From positions 107,917 to 171,916 of the forward strand of contig NZ_QMKP01000011.1 of the NCBI RefSeq assembly GCF_003287955.1: 64,000 nt of DNA. The letters run 5' to 3'. The DNA is from Arthrobacter sp. AQ5-06. GTDB lineage: Bacteria > Actinomycetota > Actinomycetes > Actinomycetales > Micrococcaceae. The notes under the pieces are model-generated. The model made no database searches and had not been told where the DNA came from. It saw only the letters and a list, made by a program, of their open reading frames with translations. Each line of letters starts with the position of its first letter. Position 1 is the stretch's first letter. Shown here piece after piece: positions 63,420 to 64,000 of the stretch. The position numbers and the translations under genes are program-made.

Positions 63420-64000
63420 TCAAGCGGTCATCGCAACAGTGAGGGTCTTTAGTCTCTCATTCGGGGTGGCGTAGTCGTAGCGTTTCCGGAGCCTGTCGTT
63501 GAGGGCTTGGGCTACCTTGTCGAGGTGGGCTTGGGTGTAGCCGGCAAGGCTGGTTCCCTTGGGAAAGTATCGACGCAGTAGTTTGTTCGCGTTCTCGTTG
63601 GACCCGCGCTGCCAGGGCGAACGGGGCTCACAGAAGTAGATCGGCATCCCCGTTGCAGCAGTCGTTTCCTGGTGCCTGTGCATCTCGACGCCCTGGTCCC
63701 AGGTAAGTGACCTGGTGAGGTGGCCCGGCATCTGGGTAAAGACGCGGATGAGTTCGTGACGGACGATATGGGCGCGGGGCTTGTGGTTCCCTATTCGCAG
63801 CAGGCGAATCGTGCCGCTGGACCGCTCAACGAGCGTTCCTATGGCTGATTTCCCGGCTTTCCCGGTGATGAGGTCCCCTTCCTTACGATTTTGTTGTGGG
63901 TGACTTCGGAGCTGTCGTAGTGTTTCGATCACCCTCGGGTGGTGGGTATGGCCCAGATCTCCCTGCCGCTTGGACGGCTCACTGGGAATGGCCGCCCGCT
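63420..64000 (-). mobile_element. IS30-family transposase (3' part, runs off the window)
   Basis: The open frame extends from the right window edge to the stop at 63420. The DDE-type core is clear: EGDLITGKAGKSAIGTLVER with the first Asp, LTWDQGVEMHRH with the second, and PIYFCEPRSPWQRGSNENAN with the Glu, followed by LLRRYFPKGT and a C-terminal NDRLRKRYDYATPNERL. About 60 residues before EGDLI do not match what I expect for IS30 (HHPRVIETLRQLRSHPQQNR), so a frameshift may be present there. The right end of the element should lie between 63383 and 63420, but I could not define its terminal repeat. Confidence 0.85.

Overview
The window is high-GC, densely coded DNA from an actinobacterium, most likely a member of the Micrococcaceae close to Arthrobacter or Pseudarthrobacter. 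The evidence is the coproporphyrin-type heme genes with HemQ, an AdnAB helicase-nuclease pair, UvrD2 with a four-cysteine segment and HRDC domain, a SigK/RskA pair, a UPF0182 protein, and frequent GTG and TTG starts in overlapping (ATGA/GTGA) operons. Species cannot be fixed from the sequence alone.

Layout. 1-5600: an unrecognised gene end, an RNB-family ribonuclease, thiE, and divergently a TPP riboswitch driving thiO-thiS-thiG, then a pterin dehydratase. 5650-8300: a small membrane protein, a DUF3107 protein, a TetR regulator and, divergent from it, the E1-rhodanese fusion MoeZ; a clean palindrome sits between tetR and moeZ. 8300-20700: an almost complete heme cluster, with hemA on the minus strand and hemE, hemY, hemQ, hemH, hemC, hemD, hemB and hemL on the plus strand. 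A secreted Pro/Ser/Thr-rich protein and a luciferase-like oxidoreductase are embedded in it. 20790-23250: a polar amino-acid ABC transporter. 23550-36890: a nucleic-acid maintenance block of DEDDh exonuclease, alkyltransferase-like protein, adnA, adnB, a phosphotransferase, nudC, uvrD2 and a YgjP-type metallopeptidase. 36890-37720: a scrap yard holding an IS5-like transposase start and pieces of two dihydrofolate-reductase-like genes. 37836-43731: a DUF2342 protein, a PDZ/Lon-like membrane protease and a UPF0182 membrane protein.

43791-48894 is the main accessory region. Two identical 96-bp copies of an initiator tRNA-fMet gene with its upstream sequence bound about 4.9 kb of poorly conserved material: two related-looking membrane proteins (one frameshifted), a DinB-like protein, two lipoproteins, a tRNA-like relic, an ECF sigma factor cut off after region 2, and a cold-shock domain cut off after about 20 residues. 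No integrase was seen.

48940-64000 returns to ordinary genes: a cytochrome b561-like protein, photolyase, PspA, a TPM-domain protein, an HtrA-type protease, etfB-etfA, a PIG-L deacetylase, sigK-rskA, a SpoU-type tRNA methyltransferase, a DnaJ-domain protein, a lipoprotein, and an IS30-family transposase running off the window end.

Functional links. MoeZ can activate ThiS (and MoaD-type proteins), and ThiO supplies the glycine imine used by ThiG, so thiazole synthesis is nearly complete here apart from precursor supply. The heme genes run from glutamyl-tRNA to coproheme and on to heme through HemQ. No CRISPR array, toxin-antitoxin pair or recognisable anti-phage system was found.
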